64,000 nucleotides of DNA from VGBV01 sp963813725 (GCA_963813725.1 CAWFAI010000006.1:1-64000); one strand, 5' to 3'; numbered from the stretch's first letter, positions 51,625 through 60,141 are shown. The notes: generated from the letters alone by a model not told the origin. Numbers and translations: made by a program.

Positions 51625-52353
51625 TCAGTCCCTTTGGGGCAGGCCCGGGCCCGAGCGCTGCCACTCCACCTGGCCCCGGCCCTCCTCGGCCGAGCGCTCG
51701 ACGACGCCGTCCCAGTCGAGCAGCATCCGCTTGATCCGGGCCACCGCCTCGGGCGGGTGGCTCGCGACCTCGGTCGCGAGCTCGATCGCGGCCTCCTCGG
51801 TGCGGGCCGCGGGGGCGACGCGGTGCACCAGGCCCATGCGCAGCGCCTCGTCGGCGCTGACGTTGCGCGAGGTGAGCAGCAGGTACTTGGCGGTGGAGAG
51901 CCCGCAGAGCGTGACCAGCCTCGCCGGGCCGACCGGGACCCCGAGCTCGGCGCCCGGGAACTTCAGCCGCAGGTTGCCCCCCGCAACCCGCAGGTCGCAG
52001 GCGACGGCGACCTCGGCGCCGCCGCCGACGACAGAGCCGTGACAGGCCGCGACGGTCGGCTTCGGGAAGGAGACGATGGCGTCGTAGAGGTCGGCGAACA
52101 GCTGCATGCGGCGGACCCTGGCCTCGTCATCGGCCAGCTCCTCGCGAACATCGGCGCCGGCGGAGAGGCCGAGGTGGTCGTTGGAGGAGATCACCAGCAC
52201 GCGCACCGCCTCGTCCTCGAGCGCGGCGGCTACGTGCCCCAGCATCTCCTCCAGCATCGGCGTGTTGATCGCGTTCCTCGCCCGCTCTCGCTCGAGTCGC
52301 AGCAGCGCCACCCCGGCCGCGTCCACCGCGTAGCTGGTCAGCCGATCCGCCAT
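51625..52353 (-). CDS. Enoyl-CoA hydratase/isomerase family protein
   Basis: 242 residues. Crotonase fold: the substrate-binding oxyanion region LVISSNDHLGLSAGADVREE and HGSVVGGGAEVAVACDLRVAG. One catalytic Glu is kept (PGAELGVPVG), while the first Glu site reads AGGNLR, so hydratase activity is uncertain. The C-terminal helix region is shorter than in typical ECH. The stop of pth shares one base with this start (52353), so the two genes are coupled. Confidence 0.85.
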   Translation of the reverse strand: MADRLTSYAVDAAGVALLRLERERARNAINTPMLEEMLGHVAAALEDEAVRVLVISSNDHLGLSAGADVREELADDEARVRRMQLFADLYDAIVSFPKPTVAACHGSVVGGGAEVAVACDLRVAGGNLRLKFPGAELGVPVGPARLVTLCGLSTAKYLLLTSRNVSADEALRMGLVHRVAPAARTEEAAIELATEVASHPPEAVARIKRMLLDWDGVVERSAEEGRGQVEWQRSGPGLPQRD

Positions 52354-52943
52354 CAGCCCCGCTCCTCGGCTTCGCCTTCGCCGCCGGCCGCCGCAGCCTC
52401 ATCCTGCGTGATCCGCTCGACCAGGCGCTCGGCCTCGTCGGCCGCGGCGCCGACGAGCGCGGCCACCTCTTCCCTGGGTTCGCTGAACCTGCCCAGCACG
52501 TGGGCCGAGACGACCTCGGGGTCGGTGCTGTCGGGGCGGCCGACCCCGGCGCGCACCCGCCAGAACTCCGGGCCGCCCAGCCCGCCGCCCAGGCTCTTGA
52601 GCCCGTTGTGGCCGGCCAGGCCACCTCCCAGCTTGCTGCGGACCTCGCCGAAGGGAAGGTCGATCTCATCGTGCAGGACGACTATCCGGTCCAGGGGGAC
52701 GCCCAGCTCGCCGCGCGCGGGGCCGGCAGCCGAGCCGCTCTCGTTCATGTAGGTCTGGGGAAGGAGCACCGCGACGCGCGGGCCACCCGGGCCCGTCCTG
52801 CCCTGGGCGATCAGGCCGCCGTAGCGCTTGCGTGCCTTGGGCAGACGCCAGCGGCGCGCCAGCTCGTCGGCGATCTCGAAGCCGACGTTGTGACGGGTCG
52901 CCGCGTAGCGGGAGCCGGGGTTGCCGAGGCCGACGACGAGCAC
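52353..52943 (-). CDS. pth: Peptidyl-tRNA hydrolase
   Basis: 196 residues. Family motifs: LVVGLGNPGSRYAATRHNVGFEIADELA (with the catalytic His and Asn), LPQTYMNESG, VLHDEIDLPFG, GGLAGHNGLKSL and a typical C-terminal end. It releases tRNA from prematurely dissociated peptidyl-tRNA. It sits directly downstream of rplY, the standard neighbour. Confidence 0.96.
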   Translation of the reverse strand: MLVVGLGNPGSRYAATRHNVGFEIADELARRWRLPKARKRYGGLIAQGRTGPGGPRVAVLLPQTYMNESGSAAGPARGELGVPLDRIVVLHDEIDLPFGEVRSKLGGGLAGHNGLKSLGGGLGGPEFWRVRAGVGRPDSTDPEVVSAHVLGRFSEPREEVAALVGAAADEAERLVERITQDEAAAAGGEGEAEERG

Positions 52944-53015
52944 GTCGGCTCGCCCGCCGCGCCCGCCGTCCTCTTCGTCGCGCCCCTTGCGGTGGCGGCG
53001 AAACAGCGACAGGGG

Positions 53016-53741
53016 CTACTGGTCCTCGTCCGAGTCGTCCCCGCCGGAATCGCCGCCCTCTTCGGCGGCCTCCTCCCCTTCGGGGGCCTCCTCGCCCTCG
53101 GGTGCCTCGATCGGCTCCCCGTCCTCGCCCACGAGCTCGGCCTCCTCCTCCAGCTCCGGCTCGGGCTCCTCCTCGACTCGAGGGGGACTGAGGGTGGCGA
53201 TGGTGATCTCCTCGGGGTCGTCGACCATGAACTTCGTGCCGGAGGGCGGGGTGACGACCGCGAGCGAGATCGTGTCGCCGATGACCATCTCCGAGACATC
53301 GACGACCAGCCGCTCGGGGATCTCGGTCGGCAGCGCCTCGACCTCGACCTCGCGGGTGACGTGCTCCAGCACGCCGCCCTCGCGGACGCCGGGCGCCTGG
53401 TCGGCGCCCTCGAGCTCGATCGGCACCTCGGAGGTGATCTCCTCGTCCAGGCGGACCTCTTGGCAGTCGAGGTGGACGACGTCGCCGCGGAGCGGGTGAT
53501 GCTGCTGCTCCTTGATCACGACGGGGATGGCCGCCGAGCCGTCCAGCTTCAGGTCGAGCAGGGTGTGGCCCTCGCCCAGCAGCGTGCGAAGCTCACGGGC
53601 CGGCACCTGGAACGGCTTGGCCTCGCCCCCGTGGCCGTAGACCACTCCGGGGACCAGGCCCTCCCTGCGCAGGCGCCGGCTGGCCCGAGATCCGAAGACC
53701 TCGCGGGCGGTGACGGTGAGTGTTGCTCGATCGGAAGCCAT
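53016..53741 (-). CDS. rplY: 50S ribosomal protein L25 (CTC/TL5 type)
   Basis: 241 residues from ATG 53741. The N-terminal L25 5S-rRNA-binding domain (about 1-95; TREVFGSRASRRLRREGLVPGVVYG, LLDLKLDG) is followed by the TL5/CTC beta domain (about 100-185). The remaining 55 residues are Glu/Asp/Gly-rich and acidic. The long CTC form is usual in bacteria other than enterobacteria; the acidic tail is longer than in many. It is on the glmU-prs-rplY-pth strand, though 3.9 kb of other genes now separates it from prs. Confidence 0.93.
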   Translation of the reverse strand: MASDRATLTVTAREVFGSRASRRLRREGLVPGVVYGHGGEAKPFQVPARELRTLLGEGHTLLDLKLDGSAAIPVVIKEQQHHPLRGDVVHLDCQEVRLDEEITSEVPIELEGADQAPGVREGGVLEHVTREVEVEALPTEIPERLVVDVSEMVIGDTISLAVVTPPSGTKFMVDDPEEITIATLSPPRVEEEPEPELEEEAELVGEDGEPIEAPEGEEAPEGEEAAEEGGDSGGDDSDEDQ

Positions 53742-53799
53742 ACTTGCGTTCCCTTTGGGAAGGTGCGTGGAGCGCCAGGATAGAAAATGTAGGGAGGCA

Positions 53800-55278
53800 A
53801 TGGCCGACGGCAACGACAACAAGCAGCGCAGCGAGCAGCCGCCGCCCGAGGGCGAGGGGCGCGACGAGGCCGGCGGGATCCCGTCGAGCCGCATCGGGCG
53901 CTCCGCCAAGCTCGGCGCGGCGATCGGAGGCCAGGCGACGCGCTACGCGGGGACGGCCGCCGCCAACGCCCTGCGCTCGGAGGAGCGCGCCCAGGAGCGG
54001 ACCGAGACCCGGCACGCGGAGGCCGCCCTGAAGATGGTCTCGGTGCTGGGCGAGATGAAGGGCGCCGCGATGAAGATCGGCCAGATGGCCTCTTTCATCG
54101 ACATCGACCTGCTGCCGCCGGAGTACCGCGAGATCTATCAGGAGCAGCTGGCCAAGCTGCGCGCCAAGGCGCCGGCGATGCCCTGGGAGAAGGTGCGCGA
54201 GGTGCTGGTGGAGGAGTACGACGGCCGCGCGCCCGAAGACGTCTTCGCGTCGATCGAACCCGAGGCCTTCGCCGCCGCCTCGATCGGGCAGGTCCATCGC
54301 GCGACTCTGCACGACGGCAGCGTCGTGGCGGTGAAGATCCAGTACCCCGGGGTCGCCGAGGCGCTCGAGTCGGACATGGCCAACGCCGGGATCATCGTCC
54401 GCGTGGCCAAGGCGATGGCGCCAGGGCTGGACGCGAAGGCCGTCGCGGGCGAGCTGCGGGAACGCGTCTTGGAGGAGCTGGACTACGAGTACGAGGCCCA
54501 GAACCAGCGCGCCTTCGCCCGCGCGTATGACGGCCATCCATTCATCTACGTCCCCAAGGTCCACTCCCGCCTCTCACGGCGGCGCGTGCTGGTCAGCGAG
54601 TTCGTGGACGGGCACGACCTCGAGCACGTGAAACAGCTTCCCCAGGAAGAGCGCGACATCTTCGGAGAGATCGTCTTCCGCTTCTGCTTCGGCTCGATCT
54701 ATCACCTGCAGCACTTCAACGCCGACACCCATCCCGGGAACTACCTGCTGATGGACGACGGGCGGGTCGCCTTCCTCGACTTCGGCATGACCAAGCGGCT
54801 GGCGCCCGAGCAGATCCTGCTCGAGCAGCGCGCCGTGGACGCCGCCTCCCGCGACGACCCCGGGGCCCTGCGCGAGGCGCTGGACGAGATCGGCTTCCTG
54901 CGCGACGCCGACACGATCGACGCCGAGCGCCTGATGGAGCACGTCAAGTTCGTCGGCGGGTGGTACCTGGAGGACGAGGTCCTGGAGATCACGCCGAAGC
55001 GCGTGATGAAGATGATCGAGGTCACCTCGGACCCGCGATCGGACTTCTATGACCTGGTCCGCAAGGAGGCCGTCCCGGCCGACGAGCTGATGGGAAGGCG
55101 AATGGAAACCGGCCTGCTTGCCGTGCTGGCGCAGCTGCGAGCGAAGGCCAACTGGCACCGGATCATGCGCGAATGGGTCTACGCGGACGAGCCCTCGACG
55201 GAGCTGGGCCAGGCGGAGTGGCGCTACTTCGAGGCGCGAGGGACCAGCCAGACTCCGGGACTGCCGACCCGGGTCTGA
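53800..55278 (+). CDS. ABC1/UbiB-family atypical kinase (AarF-like)
   Basis: 492 residues from ATG 53800, with AGGGAGG just upstream. The UbiB-specific KxGQ motif reads AAMKIGQMAS. Kinase-like landmarks follow: AAASIGQVHRA, the Lys in VAVKIQYPG, VSEFVDGHDLEHVKQL, then NADTHPGNYLLMDDG and FLDFGMTKRL. The family supports ubiquinone/menaquinone or lipid homeostasis, probably through ATPase activity at the membrane. A disordered acidic/Pro-rich N-terminus (about 40 residues) precedes the core. Divergent from rplY. Confidence 0.92.
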   Translation: MADGNDNKQRSEQPPPEGEGRDEAGGIPSSRIGRSAKLGAAIGGQATRYAGTAAANALRSEERAQERTETRHAEAALKMVSVLGEMKGAAMKIGQMASFIDIDLLPPEYREIYQEQLAKLRAKAPAMPWEKVREVLVEEYDGRAPEDVFASIEPEAFAAASIGQVHRATLHDGSVVAVKIQYPGVAEALESDMANAGIIVRVAKAMAPGLDAKAVAGELRERVLEELDYEYEAQNQRAFARAYDGHPFIYVPKVHSRLSRRRVLVSEFVDGHDLEHVKQLPQEERDIFGEIVFRFCFGSIYHLQHFNADTHPGNYLLMDDGRVAFLDFGMTKRLAPEQILLEQRAVDAASRDDPGALREALDEIGFLRDADTIDAERLMEHVKFVGGWYLEDEVLEITPKRVMKMIEVTSDPRSDFYDLVRKEAVPADELMGRRMETGLLAVLAQLRAKANWHRIMREWVYADEPSTELGQAEWRYFEARGTSQTPGLPTRV

Positions 55279-55293
55279 AGCCGCCGTCCTGAC

Positions 55294-56190
55294 TCAGGAC
55301 GCTTCTTTGGCCGCGGCCTTCTGTTTCGCCTTGGCTTCCTTCTTCGCTGCCTTGGCTTCCTTCTTGCCGGGCTTAGCCGCCTTCTTCTCAGCCTTCTTCG
55401 CGTCGTCCTGGGCGATGGGCTCAGGGGCCTCGCCCGCGACCATCTTCTCGGCCATTGCGAACAGGCGCGGGTCGTTCGAGCAGATGCCGTGCACGCCCAT
55501 CCTCAGCAGGGCGGCCATTCGGTCGACCTCGTCCACGGTCCAGACGATCAGCTCGACCCCCGCTTCCTCGGCGGCCGCGACCAGCTTCGGGGTCACGATC
55601 TGGTGGTAGGCCCAGACCGCATCAACGTCGAGCTCGGGAGCCTTCTGCGCGAGCGTCTTCGGGAAGCGGCGGCGCATCGCGGCCAGCCCGGCGGCAACGC
55701 CGGGGACCGCCCACCCATACGAGGTCCAGTCGCGGCGTGTCTTCGGATAGGTCCAGCCGAGCCGGAGCTCGGGCTCCAGCTGGCGCAGCTTGCGGATGCT
55801 CTCGACCTCCATCGTCGAGATCATCGCCCGCTCGACCAGCCCGCGCCCGGCCAGGGCGCCGGCCAGCTCGGCTTCGCGGCCGGGCAGCTTCAGGTCGCAG
55901 TCGATCTGGACCTCGTCCAGCGGAGGCTCGAGGAAGGCATCCAGCGCCTCGGTCAGATCGAGGGGCCGCCGCGATAGCGCGTCGTTGGGGTCGTGGGCGA
56001 TGATCAGGCGTCCCTCGCGGTTGCGCAACACGTCGATCTCGATCATGTCGACGCCGCACTCCACGGCGGCCTCGAAGCTCTCGAGCGTGTTGCCCTGCTT
56101 GATCGCGTCGGCGCCCTTGTGGCCCACGCGGCGATAGGTGGAAGTGCCCGCATGCAGGGACTTTTCCTCCCCCTGAGACTTCTCGGCCAT
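55294..56190 (-). CDS. Glycerophosphodiester phosphodiesterase-like protein with Lys/Ala tail
   Basis: 298 residues. The GDPD TIM barrel opens YRRVGHKGADAIKQGNTLESFEAAVECG, with VDMIEIDVLRN and IIAHDP giving the two catalytic His and the metal acidic residues. A later loop ends LLRMGVHGICSNDP. It hydrolyses glycerophosphodiesters to glycerol-3-phosphate plus alcohol. No signal peptide is visible. The last 40 residues are a Lys/Ala/Glu repeat (KKAEKKAAKPGKKEAKAAKKE), probably an unstructured or nucleic-acid/lipid-binding tail. Confidence 0.9.
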   Translation of the reverse strand: MAEKSQGEEKSLHAGTSTYRRVGHKGADAIKQGNTLESFEAAVECGVDMIEIDVLRNREGRLIIAHDPNDALSRRPLDLTEALDAFLEPPLDEVQIDCDLKLPGREAELAGALAGRGLVERAMISTMEVESIRKLRQLEPELRLGWTYPKTRRDWTSYGWAVPGVAAGLAAMRRRFPKTLAQKAPELDVDAVWAYHQIVTPKLVAAAEEAGVELIVWTVDEVDRMAALLRMGVHGICSNDPRLFAMAEKMVAGEAPEPIAQDDAKKAEKKAAKPGKKEAKAAKKEAKAKQKAAAKEAS

Positions 56191-56256
56191 GCCGAGAGGC
56201 TAGCCGAGCCGAGTCTTCGGGCCGCGCGGTGGCGGTGGCTTGTTAGCGTCCCGCCC

Positions 56257-56634
56257 GTGAGTCGCCCGCTGACAGCGCTCGCCTGCATCGTCGCGCTGGT
56301 AGCCGCGGCGGGCTGCGGGGAAACCGACCAGGAGCAGGCTCGCGAGGTAGCGCAGGACTACGTCGAGGCCAGCAACGCCGGCGACTTCCAGGCCGTGTGC
56401 GACCTCTTCTCGGACGAGTTCATCGACGAGCTGGCGGTCACCGACTGCCCGGGCTTCGTGGAGGAGAACACCTCGGGCAGCGAGGGACAGCTCGAGCTGG
56501 TCGACGTGCGGGTCAAGGACGGGACCGCCACCGCCGACATCGACGTGGTCAGCGAGGGCGGCGGCCCCATCCGCGTCGGCGTCCGCATGGAGCGGAACGC
56601 CGACGAGGAGTGGGAGATCGTCTCCCTGCAGTGA
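56257..56634 (+). CDS. Small secreted lipoprotein, NTF2-like
   Basis: 125 residues from GTG 56257. Signal peptide with lipobox (LACIVALVAAAGC-GE), then an acidic domain: EVAQDYVEASNAGDFQAVCDLFSDEFIDELAVTDC and VDVRVKDGTATADIDVVSEGGG. The pattern of a helix followed by curved strands fits the NTF2/SnoaL-like fold of small anchored lipoproteins. Two further Cys may pair. No function can be assigned. It is divergent from the GDPD. Confidence 0.75.
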   Translation: MSRPLTALACIVALVAAAGCGETDQEQAREVAQDYVEASNAGDFQAVCDLFSDEFIDELAVTDCPGFVEENTSGSEGQLELVDVRVKDGTATADIDVVSEGGGPIRVGVRMERNADEEWEIVSLQ

Positions 56635-56865
56635 CATCAGGCGGGGTCGCCGGCGGCCCCCAGCACTAGTCGCGGCTGCTAGGCAGCCGCTCCAAGAGCC
56701 TGCGGCCTGGCGACCCCTAGAACAGCTGGTTCTATAACGCACCTGGCAGCGGGCGGTAGCGGAAATCCGCGGTTGTCCGTCAGTGCAGGGGAAACGTAGT
56801 GCGAGGCGGGCTTGCAGACGGCCACAGGCGAGACGAAACGGGAACTTCTTGTGTCCGTTTCGTGT

Positions 56866-57239
56866 CCGTTCTTGCGCAGCGCGCTACCCAGCGGCGAAGA
56901 TCGCGTGCTCAACTAACTAGTCGTGCGGAATGCCGACCATTACGTCGGAGGCTTTGACCACAGCCCAGCACTCGGTGCCCTCGCGGAGCCCGAGCTCCTC
57001 GACCGCTTCTACCGTGATCGATGCGACCAGACGCTGCCCATTGACATCGAGTTCGACGTTGGCGATCGCCTCGCCTCGGGTGATCTTGGTAATCGTCCCC
57101 GAGAGCTTGTTGCGTGCGCTGAGTTGCATGGACTATTCCTTTCTGCAGCAAGCGGGAGAAACCCGAATGGTTGCAATGGCCGGATGGTTGCAGTCAGAGT
57201 GGCGCGGCCCCGTTTTTGCGCAGCGCGCTACCCGGCGGC
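56866..57239. repeat. 30-bp direct repeats flanking the mop gene
   Basis: The copies at 56866-56895 and 57210-57239 match at 28 of 30 bases and contain the exact 18-mer TTGCGCAGCGCGCTACCC. They are in the same orientation, 344 bp apart, with the mop gene between them. Nested inside the prs-repeat-bounded segment. Confidence 0.75.
56917..57129 (-). CDS. Molybdopterin/molybdate-binding (Mop) protein
   Basis: 70 residues, ATG start with AAAGGAAT upstream. A single Mop/TOBE domain: LSARNKLSGTITKITRGEAIANVELDVNGQRLVASITVEAVEELGL, ending with the helix-strand CWAVVKASDVMVGI. Mop proteins bind molybdate in multimers and help store or deliver it. No modABC or moa/moe gene is in the window. The gene lies inside the repeat-bounded segment next to prs, so it may have come with a transferred unit. 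Confidence 0.92.
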   Translation of the reverse strand: MQLSARNKLSGTITKITRGEAIANVELDVNGQRLVASITVEAVEELGLREGTECWAVVKASDVMVGIPHD

Positions 57240-57703
57240 CTTCCGCGCTCGCTGAGTCAAAAAACGGCGGAGGCTACTTCGCCGTTCAAGTTTTATCCTT
57301 GACAGCCCGGCCAACCGCGAACTAGCAAGAGGATGGTGATCGAGGATGGAAGCAGGACCACCACAGAGCCGTGAGCGCGTAGCCAGCGTCGGGTGTGGGA
57401 TCAGCACCAGAGACCCGTGGGCTAATCATGTTTCTGCATGTAGTCATGGTGATTGCGCTCGTGGGACTCATAGTCGGTTTCGCCATCATCGACGTTTAGC
57501 GGGTTACGCCATCATCGACTGAACGGGAGCCGCTCGCTCCTCCAAGGCGGCCTAGATGTTCCTCGCTGCCCCAGCAGCCCCAGCCTGGATCACTCCCTCG
57601 ATTACCGCCGTCGCCACAACTCCGATAACGGGCGCCAGCCGCTCGCGCGCGAATAGTCGACGTGTCCGAATCGGGCGCAAACCGCACTGGAATGCGGGTG
57701 TCC
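57130..57703. other. 574-bp stretch between mop and prs, mostly non-coding
   Basis: It contains the right-hand 30-bp repeat and an AT-richer run with a TTGACA hexamer (57299-57304). A G/A-rich, possibly structured leader (about 57325-57427) and a 23-residue reading frame (57428-57499) follow. There is also a 13-bp direct repeat CGCCATCATCGAC (57481-57493 and 57507-57519). The leader ahead of a tiny membrane peptide could be a cis-regulatory RNA, but I cannot assign it to a known class. Confidence 0.45.
57428..57499 (+). CDS. Possible 23-residue single-helix membrane peptide
   Basis: ATG 57428 opens a 23-residue frame that is almost wholly hydrophobic (VVMVIALVGLIVGFAIID), consistent with one transmembrane helix. 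Size recalls KdpF-like or other small membrane subunits, but sequence match is weak and no kdp gene follows. The ribosome site is poor. It may be a chance frame. Confidence 0.3.
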   Translation: MFLHVVMVIALVGLIVGFAIIDV

Positions 57704-58735
57704 CTAGAACAGCTGGTTCTCGCCGGCGAAGATCTCCGAGACGGAATCGTCACTGAAGATGCGCCGGATCGAGTCGGCCAGTGTCTGCGCCGCCGAGATG
57801 ACCTGGATGTTGTCCGGGGCGCCCGGCCGCAGCGGCATCGTGTCGGTGACGACGATCTGCTCGAGCTTCGAGTTCTCGTAGGCCAGCCGCTCATAGGCGG
57901 GCCCCGAGAAGACGCCGTGGGTGGCTGTCGCGATCACGCGAGCGGCCCCTTCCTCCAGCACAGTGTGGGCGGCGGCGGTGAGCGTGCCGGCGGTGTCGAT
58001 CATGTCGTCGACGAGCACAGCGGTCTTGCCCCGGACGTCACCGACGACGTAGCCGATCTCGGCGACCTGGTGCGCGGGACGCTCCTTCTCCATCACGGCC
58101 CAGGTGCAACCGACGCGGCGGGCGAAGTTGCGCGCCGTCTTCACGCGGCCGGCGTCCGGCGAAACGATCACCGGCTCCTCGTCGAACTCGAGGTCGGTTA
58201 CATACTGGGTCAGCATCGGCAGGGCCGTCATGTGGTCCAGTGGCACGTTGAAGAAGCCCTGCACCTGGCCGGCGTGCAGGTCCATCGTCAGTACCCGGTC
58301 CACGCCAACCGACTCCAGCGCCTTGGCCACGATGCGGGCCGAGATCGGCTCGCGGGGCGCTGACTTCTTGTCCTGGCGTGCGTAGCCGTACCACGGCATG
58401 ACGGCGATGATGCGGTGGGCCGAGGCGCCCTGGGCCGCGTCGATCATCGTCAGCAGCTCCATCAGGGCGTCGTTGGGGGTCATCCCCTCGGTCTCGTTGG
58501 CCGCGGTGGACTGGACCAGGAAGACGTCGGCGCCCCGGATCGACTGCTCGTATCGGCAATAGACCTCGCCGTTCGAGAAGGTCTTCAGGGTGACGTCGCC
58601 CAGGTCGACGTCGAGGTGGCGGGCGATGTTGGCGGCCAGCTCCATCGAGGCACGGCCGCCGAAGACCATCAGCCGCTTGGTGTAGTCCTGGGTGATCTCG
58701 CTGATCGGTTGTGTGCGCTCCTCGACCGTGCTCAC
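57704..58735 (-). CDS. prs: Ribose-phosphate pyrophosphokinase (PRPP synthetase)
   Basis: 343 residues. Class I PRPP synthase: KRLMVFGGRASMELAANIARHL, FSNGEVYCRYEQSIRG, the flexible-loop KKSAPREPISA, TMDLHAGQVQGFF, the PRPP-binding loop VLVDDMIDTAGT and a regular C-terminus. Residues before MVFGG (about 20) form a longer N-terminus than usual. It makes PRPP from ribose-5-phosphate and ATP for nucleotides, His and Trp. It overlaps glmU by 4 bp, the standard pairing. Its last 17 bp recur 1 kb downstream. Confidence 0.97.
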   Translation of the reverse strand: MSTVEERTQPISEITQDYTKRLMVFGGRASMELAANIARHLDVDLGDVTLKTFSNGEVYCRYEQSIRGADVFLVQSTAANETEGMTPNDALMELLTMIDAAQGASAHRIIAVMPWYGYARQDKKSAPREPISARIVAKALESVGVDRVLTMDLHAGQVQGFFNVPLDHMTALPMLTQYVTDLEFDEEPVIVSPDAGRVKTARNFARRVGCTWAVMEKERPAHQVAEIGYVVGDVRGKTAVLVDDMIDTAGTLTAAAHTVLEEGAARVIATATHGVFSGPAYERLAYENSKLEQIVVTDTMPLRPGAPDNIQVISAAQTLADSIRRIFSDDSVSEIFAGENQLF

Positions 58736-60141
58736 GAGCCCTTCCCCTTCGACTCGGAGTCCGCCCCGGACTCCTTGGCCTTCTTCTCGGCGAAGCCCTC
58801 GACGTTCTCCTGCTTGGGCCGCGAAATGCCCAAGCCACCGGCGGGAACGTCCTCGGTGATCACCGAGCCGGCACCAGTGTAAGCGCCGTCCCCGACTTCT
58901 ACGGGTGCAACGAGTGCAGTGTCAACGCCGACCCTGGCGTCCTCGCCGATCTTCGTCCGGTGTTTGCGGAAACCGTCGTAGTTGGCGACGATCGTGCCGG
59001 CGCCGAGGTTCGCCCCCGCGCCGACATCGGTGTCTCCGACATAGGAGAGGTGCGGGACCTTGGCTCCGTCGCCGATCTCGGAATTCTTGATCTCGACGAA
59101 CGCGCCCGCCTTGGAGCCCTCGCCCAGCTTCGCGTCCGGGCGCAGGTAGGCGAACGGGCCCACCCGGGCGCCGTCGGCGACCTGGCACTCGGTCAGGTAG
59201 GAGTGCGGCACGGTCACGCCCTCCCCCAACCGCGCGTCGATGAGCGTGGTCATCGGCCCGATCACCGAGCCGGCGCCGACGCTGGTGGCGCCGCGCAGCA
59301 TCGTCCCCGGCGCGAGCGTGACGTCGGGGGCGAGCTCGACGTCCGCGTCGACCCAGGTCGAGCGGGGGTCCAGCACCGTGACCCCCTCGCGCATGTGGCG
59401 TTCGAGGATGCGGCGACGGGCCTCCTCGGTGACCCGCGCAAGGTCGACGCGGTCGTTGACGCCGAGGTTCACCCCCGGGTCCGGGGAGCGGTAGGCGGCG
59501 ATGCCGAGCCCGGATTCTCGGATCAGCGGCAGCACGTCGCCCAGGTAGTACTCGCCCTGGGCGTTGTCGTTGCCGATACGCCCCAGCGCGTCGGCCAGCG
59601 CCGGCCCGGAGAAAGCGTAGGTGCCGGCGTTCACCTCCTTGATCTGCAGCTCCTCCAGGGTGGCGTCGCCGGCCGCCTTGGCCTCGACGATGCGCTCGAC
59701 GCCGCCGTCAGCGCCCCGCACGATGCGCCCGTAGGAGCCCGGGTTCTCGAGCTCGGTGGTCATCACGGTGGCCCCCGCGCCCGACTCGCTGTGGGTCCGG
59801 GCCAGCCCGGCGATGGTCTCGGCCGAGATCAGGGGATGGTCGCCGGAGAGGACCAGGACCACGTCCCCCTCGGCGATCACCTCGCGGGCGGCCCGCAGCG
59901 CGCCGCCGGTGCCGTCGGCCTCGGGCTGGACCACGGTCTCGGTCCCCTCGGGGAGGGCCGGCGAGAGGTCGCGGTCAGGCGAGACCACCACGCAGACGCG
60001 GCCGGCGCCGGCCTCGCGCGCAGCCGCGATGGGCCAGGCGACCATGGGTCGCCCGCAGACCTCGTGCAGGACCTTGGGCACGGCCGAGCGCATGCGCGTG
60101 CCCTCGCCCGCGGCCATGATCAGAGCGGTCGGCGGGTTCAC
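58732..60141 (-). CDS. glmU: Bifunctional GlmU (GlcNAc-1-P uridyltransferase / GlcN-1-P acetyltransferase)
   Basis: 469 residues. The uridyltransferase half opens ALIMAAGEGTRMRSAVPKVLHEVCGRPM, with QPEADGTGGALRAA and GDHPLISAETI. The C-terminal left-handed beta helix shows repeated hexapeptides (GPFAYLRPDAKLGEGSKAGAF, KIGEDARVGVDTALVAPVEVGD) with the acetyltransferase active-site region. A Lys/Glu/Ser tail ends the protein. It makes UDP-GlcNAc for the cell wall. GTGA/ATGA-type overlap with prs. Confidence 0.97.
   Translation of the reverse strand: MNPPTALIMAAGEGTRMRSAVPKVLHEVCGRPMVAWPIAAAREAGAGRVCVVVSPDRDLSPALPEGTETVVQPEADGTGGALRAAREVIAEGDVVLVLSGDHPLISAETIAGLARTHSESGAGATVMTTELENPGSYGRIVRGADGGVERIVEAKAAGDATLEELQIKEVNAGTYAFSGPALADALGRIGNDNAQGEYYLGDVLPLIRESGLGIAAYRSPDPGVNLGVNDRVDLARVTEEARRRILERHMREGVTVLDPRSTWVDADVELAPDVTLAPGTMLRGATSVGAGSVIGPMTTLIDARLGEGVTVPHSYLTECQVADGARVGPFAYLRPDAKLGEGSKAGAFVEIKNSEIGDGAKVPHLSYVGDTDVGAGANLGAGTIVANYDGFRKHRTKIGEDARVGVDTALVAPVEVGDGAYTGAGSVITEDVPAGGLGISRPKQENVEGFAEKKAKESGADSESKGKGS

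Larger units (their letters stand above)
56715..57720. mobile_element. Putative integrated-element remnant bounded by a 19-bp prs-3'-end repeat
   Basis: CCCTAGAACAGCTGGTTCT occurs exactly at 56715-56733 and 57702-57720. The right copy is the native 3' end of prs (last five codons and stop, plus two bases); the left copy has no coding role. Site-specific integrases commonly target conserved 3' gene ends and leave attL/attR duplicates. The 968 bp between the copies hold a Mop gene, two further repeats and non-coding sequence, and no integrase. It therefore looks like a degenerate or trimmed element. Confidence 0.55.

Noticed and set aside
57556..57756. 66-codon plus-strand frame near the prs end
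   Set aside because: It overlaps prs antisense, is Arg/Ser/Ala-rich, and contains the duplicated 19-mer without coding logic.
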